In this document: positions 5,250-7,213 of the stretch, one piece after another
Layout: each line of letters opens with the position of its first letter
How positions within the stretch are numbered: position 1 is the stretch's first letter
Origin: Dehalococcoidales bacterium
GTDB lineage: Bacteria > Chloroflexota > Dehalococcoidia > Dehalococcoidales > UBA3254
Length of the DNA stretch: 7,213 nt
Direction of reading: 5' to 3'
NCBI GenBank assembly: GCA_028718465.1
Contig: JAQULX010000135.1
Span: 1-7,213, forward strand
Position numbers and translations under genes: made by a program
The notes under the pieces: generated by a model
Seen by the model: only the letters and a program-made list of their open reading frames with translations
Told to the model about the DNA's origin: nothing
Database searches by the model: none

Positions 5250-5429
5250 CTAATCATCTCTGCCTGGATCGTTCATATGAGAATGCTTCCCGCCTTTGCG
5301 AGCCCCGGCCTTCTGTCTTTCTTTACTCTCCGGAGTAAAATGCTTTTTGGCCTTGCCGCCCTTCCGCGCCCCTTCGATCAATCTCTCCTGGGCCTCTCTG
5401 GAGATTAAATTCTTCCCCTCTCTGGCCAT
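5250..5429 (-). CDS. KGG-repeat hydrophilic stress protein, paralogue 4 (59 aa)
   Basis: This is the shortest paralogue and the first gene of the cassette. It has two motif copies, GARKGG at residues 20-25 and 42-47, 22 residues apart, joined by KAKKHFTPESKERQK. The N-terminal ISREAQERLIEG and tail GGKHSHMNDPGRDD match the sister proteins. The longest frame begins at an ATG at 5444, but the AGGAGG ribosome site (5436-5441) lies inside that extension; the ATG at 5429 is 6 nt downstream of it and gives an N-terminus (MAREGKNLIS) of the same length as those of paralogues 1 and 2, so 5429 is chosen. The expected role is as for GsiB/YciG proteins: general stress or desiccation protection. A 7-bp hairpin abuts the ribosome site, and the leader upstream is long, so regulation of the whole cassette may be exerted here. 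Confidence 0.88.
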   Translation of the reverse strand: MAREGKNLISREAQERLIEGARKGGKAKKHFTPESKERQKAGARKGGKHSHMNDPGRDD

Positions 5430-5435
5430 CGCATA

Positions 5436-5441
5436 CCTCCT
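5436..5441 (-). promoter_or_regulatory. Shine-Dalgarno deciding the start of KGG paralogue 4
   Basis: AGGAGG on the minus strand is 6 nt before the ATG at 5429. It begins right after the upstream in-frame ATG at 5442-5444, which therefore cannot use it. Confidence 0.8.
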
Positions 5442-5460
5442 CATAATTGCTGAAATTATG
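5442..5460 (-). promoter_or_regulatory. Leader hairpin abutting the ribosome site of KGG paralogue 4
   Basis: A perfect 7-bp inverted repeat (CATAATT/AATTATG) with a 5-nt loop ends directly next to the AGGAGG. It is A+T-rich and would melt easily, so it could act as a weak thermosensitive or protein-binding element. This is inference from sequence alone. Confidence 0.4.
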
Positions 5461-5686
5461 GGTTTCCCAGTATAAATAGGCTCCCTTTATACCTATATTT
5501 TAAGGTGAACAGCAAAGCTGACACATCAATAAACCTGCGTATTACTTTGACAGGAAAACTACGTATGGTTTGCTCAGAGGTCGGTTTCGGCTCTACCGAA
5601 TCCATTAGCATAACTAAAGCATTATTCAGGCGGAACTACGCTATTTCACGTAAAGCAGCTATATGGGGAATTTGTTAAGCATATGC
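5461..5686. other. Intergenic leader region between the aminotransferase terminator and the KGG cassette
   Basis: About 225 bp with no convincing gene. A plus-strand frame from GTG 5505 to TAA 5678 (57 codons) has no proper ribosome site and no recognisable product. A hairpin at 5583-5603 (GGTTTCGG / CCGAATCC, one mismatch, 5-nt loop) stands out. Toward the cassette the minus strand has A+T-rich stretches with -10-like strings (TATAAA, TATACT near 5470-5495) but no good -35 at the right spacing, so the cassette promoter could not be fixed. No SigB-type or CIRCE element was found. Confidence 0.5.
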
Positions 5687-5716
5687 AAAAGGCGACGCCT
5701 GAAGGCGTCGCCTTTT
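5687..5716 (-). terminator. Strong terminator hairpin after the aminotransferase gene
   Basis: A perfect 13-bp stem (AAAAGGCGACGCC / GGCGTCGCCTTTT) with the 4-nt loop TGAA begins 20 nt past the aminotransferase stop. It has a T run on the 3' side in both orientations, so it can act bidirectionally. It separates the aminotransferase from the KGG cassette. Confidence 0.88.
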
Positions 5717-5736
5717 CTAAAACCAACAATAAAAAA

Positions 5737-7113
5737 CTAATAATCTTTTAAAATGCTTATCATGGTTTCGGTTGCTTTTATGGCATAATCCCTGGGAATC
5801 GTCAAGGGCGGCATAAACCGGAAGACATTGCCATAGCGCCCGCAGGGTGTGGTTATTATCCCGCTGTTCATCAGCTTCATAGCGATTTCCCCGCAACGGT
5901 CGGGATCCAGCGGCTCTTTGGTCTTCCTGTCCGCTACCACTTCAACGCCGATCATGAGGCCACGGCCCCGGACATCCCCGATGGCATTCACGGTTTTAGC
6001 AGCGTCTTGTAAAATGCCTTTGATCTCATTGCCCAGTTTTACAGCTCGTCCCGGCAAGTCCATTTCCTGATCTGTTATCAGGTCGATATTAGTCATGCAC
6101 ACGGCGCAGCCCAGGGCGTTACCGGCAAAGGTTCCCGGCTGTGATCCCTCTACCAGAGACTGGTTGATATCTGAGTTAAAGGTAACGCCGGCCATGGGGA
6201 TATCACCCCCCATCCCCTTCCCCCAGACCAGCATGTCCGGTATAATCCCGCTGTATTCGATAGCCCAAAGCTTACCGGTGCGGCCGGCTCCAGACTGCAC
6301 CTCATCGGCGATATACAGCGCTCCGTATTTCTCCGCCGCCTTTTTAACTAGCTGGAAAAATTCCGGCGGTGGGGACAAATAACCGCCTTCGCCCTGATGG
6401 GATTCCACAATAATCGCGGCCACGTCATCAGCGGCTGTGTAGGGGGTATTCAATACATAGTCTACGTATTTAGCACACTGGATATCACAGTCCGGATAAG
6501 TCATATTGTAAGCGCAGCGATAACAGTAGCCGTAAGGCAAATGTGTCACACCGGGAATAAGAGGTCCCCATCCGTGGCGGTAACGAAAACCGGTTGTCAG
6601 CGCGGTGCTCCCGCACCATACCCCGTGATAGGCCCCGTGGAAGGCGATTAATTGCGACCTTCCCGTGTAATGCCGGGCAAATTTTATCGCTGTCTCCACT
6701 GCCCCGCTTCCACTCTGGGCGAAGGCCGTCTGGCAGGCTCCGGCCAGGCCTTCCGGCATAATCCCGGAAATCTTTTTCGCCAGTTCGATTCTCTTCGGGT
6801 TGGTGATATCAGTGGTATGCATGATAACGCCGGCCTGTTTCCTGATTGCCTCCAGCACTTTAGGGTGGTTTCGCCCTACCGCATTTACGGCCACTCCCGC
6901 GGCCATATCGATATACATGTTGCCGTCGGCATCCTTGACCGTGGCGCCCAGGCCTTCTTCCATAATCAACGGAAAATTCCCCCCGCCCCGGGTCATCGCT
7001 TCATATTTGACGGACTCTGCCAGAAGTCTCCGGGTCCTGGGACCGGGGACACTTGTAACCATCTTCGGCGCACCAATATAGGACAACCTGGCTAATTCGG
7101 CTTCTGAGATCAT
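5737..7113 (-). CDS. Class III PLP-dependent aminotransferase (acetylornithine / 4-aminobutyrate family, archaeal-type)
   Basis: This 458-residue fold-type I PLP enzyme transfers an amino group, probably from an omega-amino or ordinary amino acid to 2-oxoglutarate or pyruvate. Visible landmarks are DADGNMYIDMAAGVAVNAVG (61-80), SGSGAVE (134-140, PLP-phosphate loop, with G where E is common), FHGAYHG (158-164), ESHQGEGGY (237-245, usually EPxQGEGG), ADEVQSG (269-275, D270 contacting the pyridine nitrogen) and VWGKGMGG, with K299 as the Schiff-base lysine. A four-cysteine insert, C197-x2-C200-x8-C209-x3-C213, in YGYCYRC...YPDC is a feature I recall from Thermococcales relatives, some of which are amino-acid racemases or epimerases. 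The substrate therefore cannot be fixed, and a gabT or argD name is not justified. The start ATG at 7113 has AAGGAG 6 nt upstream. It is a single gene with its own promoter and terminator. Confidence 0.92.
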   Translation of the reverse strand: MISEAELARLSYIGAPKMVTSVPGPRTRRLLAESVKYEAMTRGGGNFPLIMEEGLGATVKDADGNMYIDMAAGVAVNAVGRNHPKVLEAIRKQAGVIMHTTDITNPKRIELAKKISGIMPEGLAGACQTAFAQSGSGAVETAIKFARHYTGRSQLIAFHGAYHGVWCGSTALTTGFRYRHGWGPLIPGVTHLPYGYCYRCAYNMTYPDCDIQCAKYVDYVLNTPYTAADDVAAIIVESHQGEGGYLSPPPEFFQLVKKAAEKYGALYIADEVQSGAGRTGKLWAIEYSGIIPDMLVWGKGMGGDIPMAGVTFNSDINQSLVEGSQPGTFAGNALGCAVCMTNIDLITDQEMDLPGRAVKLGNEIKGILQDAAKTVNAIGDVRGRGLMIGVEVVADRKTKEPLDPDRCGEIAMKLMNSGIITTPCGRYGNVFRFMPPLTIPRDYAIKATETMISILKDY

Positions 7114-7151
7114 TTGTTACTCCTTTATTCGATTTCTGATATCTCGCCTGA

Positions 7152-7180
7152 ATTATATTCGATGCCGGCGGCTTCGGCAA
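7152..7180 (-). promoter_or_regulatory. Predicted sigma-70-type promoter of the aminotransferase gene
   Basis: On the minus strand a perfect TATAAT (7152-7157) is preceded, after exactly 17 nt, by TTGCCG (7175-7180, 4 of 6 matches). It lies about 40 nt upstream of the ATG at 7113. The remaining bases to the window edge contain no gene that can be supported. Confidence 0.6.
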
Positions 7181-7213
7181 CCGGTCAGGAGGTCAACTCA
7201 GGATCATTTCATT

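Noticed and set aside
3818..5408. Plus-strand frames antisense to the KGG genes, rich in Ser, Phe and Leu, looking like membrane peptides
   Set aside because: They are mirror images of the Lys/Glu/Gly-rich repeats; the minus-strand frames carry the motifs and the ribosome sites.
5505..5678. Plus-strand 57-codon frame (GTG to TAA) in the leader of the KGG cassette
   Set aside because: There is no spaced Shine-Dalgarno, no recognisable product, and an open run of this length is expected by chance.
5849..7095. Several plus-strand frames opposite the aminotransferase gene
   Set aside because: They lie antisense to a complete, motif-rich enzyme and show no family features.
7193..7213. Possible 3' end of another minus-strand gene (TGA at 7193-7195)
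   Set aside because: Only a few codons are visible, which is too little to support a gene.

Overview
The window is a compact bacterial chromosome segment of about 50% G+C. It looks like it comes from an anaerobe: it carries molybdenum-cofactor synthesis, a DUF362 protein and a radical SAM enzyme. Its aminotransferase resembles archaeal/Thermococcales-type enzymes, and a 50-residue lysine-rich protein recalls small proteins I associate with Chloroflexota (Dehalococcoidia-like) and some anaerobic Firmicutes. The taxonomic guess is weak; nothing here is a definitive marker. I see no rRNA, tRNA, CRISPR array, transposase or phage gene.

Layout. On the plus strand are the C-terminal part of MoeA (2-676) and a DUF362 protein (721-1458), probably one transcript. 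Everything else coding is on the minus strand. The DUF362 gene converges on an acylphosphatase gene (1455-1739), and their two stop codons share one CTAG. Upstream of the acylphosphatase is an unrecognised 50-codon gene (1788-1940) with its own promoter, a strong Shine-Dalgarno and a terminator. Next come a radical SAM protein (2040-2981) and an MBL-fold hydrolase (2978-3565), translationally coupled by an ATGA overlap and read from a predicted promoter at 3577-3605.

The most distinctive part is 3852-5429: five tiny same-strand genes with short gaps (62-87 nt) and excellent Shine-Dalgarno sites. Four are paralogous KGG-repeat proteins, hydrophilic stress proteins of the GsiB/YciG/con-10 type. 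The fifth, in the middle, belongs to a small uncharacterised family often mislabelled as '1,4-alpha-glucan branching enzyme'. The repeats within these genes have diverged to different degrees; one gene carries a perfect 40-bp repeat at a 66-bp period, which points to recent internal duplication. A class III PLP aminotransferase gene (5737-7113) lies upstream, separated by a perfect 13-bp terminator hairpin, and has a good sigma-70-type promoter near the window edge.

Functionally, the window combines housekeeping metabolism (Moco synthesis, acyl-phosphate hydrolysis, amino-acid transamination) with a locally expanded cassette of probable desiccation/starvation hydrophilins. I see no convincing wholly new enzymatic system. 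The KGG cassette with its embedded partner and the unlabelled 50-aa gene are the parts most worth following up.
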